NCBI RefSeq assembly: GCF_016744175.1
Contig: NZ_JADGEV010000045.1
Location: 1-33,997 of the forward strand
DNA length: 33,997 nt
Origin: Neptunomonas sp.
GTDB lineage: Bacteria > Pseudomonadota > Gammaproteobacteria > Pseudomonadales > Balneatricaceae
Reading direction: 5' to 3'
Part shown: one piece after another, positions 33,875 to 33,997 of the stretch
Layout: each line of letters starts with the position of its first letter
Position numbering within the stretch: the stretch's first letter is position 1
Position numbers and translations under genes: made by a program
Notes under the pieces: model-generated
The model's input: only the letters and a program-made list of their open reading frames with translations
What the model was told of the DNA's origin: nothing
Database searches by the model: none

Positions 33875-33997
33875 ATGTCAGAACGTGAGTCGATGGAATT
33901 TGATGTTGTCATCGTAGGCGCTGGGCCAGCTGGACTATCCGCAGCCTGTCGTTTTATGCAAATGGCAAATGAACAAGAGCAAGAACTCACCGTATGT
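33875..33997 (+). CDS. ETF-ubiquinone oxidoreductase, 5' end only
   Basis: The first 41 codons of a gene that runs off the right edge. [20 protein letters not shown] gives the FAD-binding dinucleotide motif [10 protein letters not shown] directly after the [10 protein letters not shown] start that is characteristic of ETF-QO. That enzyme takes electrons from electron-transfer flavoprotein and passes them to ubiquinone via FAD and a 4Fe-4S cluster. AGGAGA lies 8 bases before the ATG. The 13-base gap after the acyl-CoA dehydrogenase gene implies an operon. The full-length protein should be about 550 aa. Confidence 0.85.
   Translation, partial: MSERESMEFDVVIVGAGPAGLSAACRFMQMANEQEQELTVC

Noticed and set aside
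1-33997. Mobile element, prophage, defence island or CRISPR array
   Set aside because: No transposase, integrase, phage, nuclease-toxin or spaced direct-repeat pattern was found; gene content and coding style look uniform and chromosomal.

Overview
This window looks like ordinary chromosome from a marine-type gammaproteobacterium. The grounds are moderate GC (roughly 43% by eye), gammaproteobacterial-looking proteins (RhlE- and SrmB-like helicases, a YcbX-like MOSC protein, intracellular PHA depolymerase, a peroxiredoxin-glutaredoxin fusion, a DUF1302/DUF1329 pair, ETF-QO), and Shine-Dalgarno sites and rho-independent terminators typical of that group. An Oceanospirillaceae-like genus is my best guess, but this is inference from protein character and not a database match. 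I see no transposase, integrase, phage gene, CRISPR array, tRNA or rRNA.

Layout. 1-3.5 kb, minus strand: MOSC protein -> AraC regulator -> DMT exporter (cut by the left edge), plus a secreted beta-propeller protein. 3.65-6.0 kb, plus: an XRE regulator, then a LysE-type exporter coupled to an AraC regulator, ending in a strong bidirectional terminator. 6.1-7.7 kb, minus: intracellular PHA depolymerase with a long Lys/Pro/Ala/Gln repeat tail encoded by seven exact-length 48-bp units. 7.9-9.75 kb: a TetR regulator divergent from a GST + DUF4442 thioesterase-like operon, with a 9-2-9 palindrome between them. 9.7-11.9 kb, minus: RhlE-like helicase and a second DMT transporter. 12.0-15.0 kb, plus: a small DUF1127 protein behind a long structured leader, then NfeD, SPFH/band-7, MscL and DUF1289 genes, an envelope-oriented group. 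15.1-19.8 kb, plus: peroxiredoxin-glutaredoxin hybrid, FAD-linked D-lactate dehydrogenase-like enzyme, CHASE-GGDEF-EAL protein. 19.8-22.5 kb, minus: SrmB-like helicase, DUF4332 protein, 2OG-Fe(II) oxygenase. 22.5-27.05 kb: NlpC/P60 lipoprotein, a convergent Cys/Lys-rich secreted protein, and a 77-codon unknown ORF overlapping a HAMP-PAS-PAS-GGDEF-EAL protein. 27.2-34 kb: DUF1329 and DUF1302 (minus) divergent from an AraC/OruR-type regulator (plus), then an acyl-CoA dehydrogenase and the beginning of ETF-QO.

How they work together. The right end reads as an envelope-lipid / beta-oxidation module: outer-membrane DUF1302 and periplasmic DUF1329 proteins, a divergent regulator, an acyl-CoA dehydrogenase, and the ETF-QO that passes its electrons to the quinone pool. 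With the PHA depolymerase this suggests a cell that stores and burns acyl carbon. Two c-di-GMP proteins, with both domains apparently intact, imply regulated surface behaviour. The points most worth a second look are the PHA depolymerase tail, the alternative-hairpin leader of the DUF1127 gene, and the two small unknown proteins near 23-24 kb.
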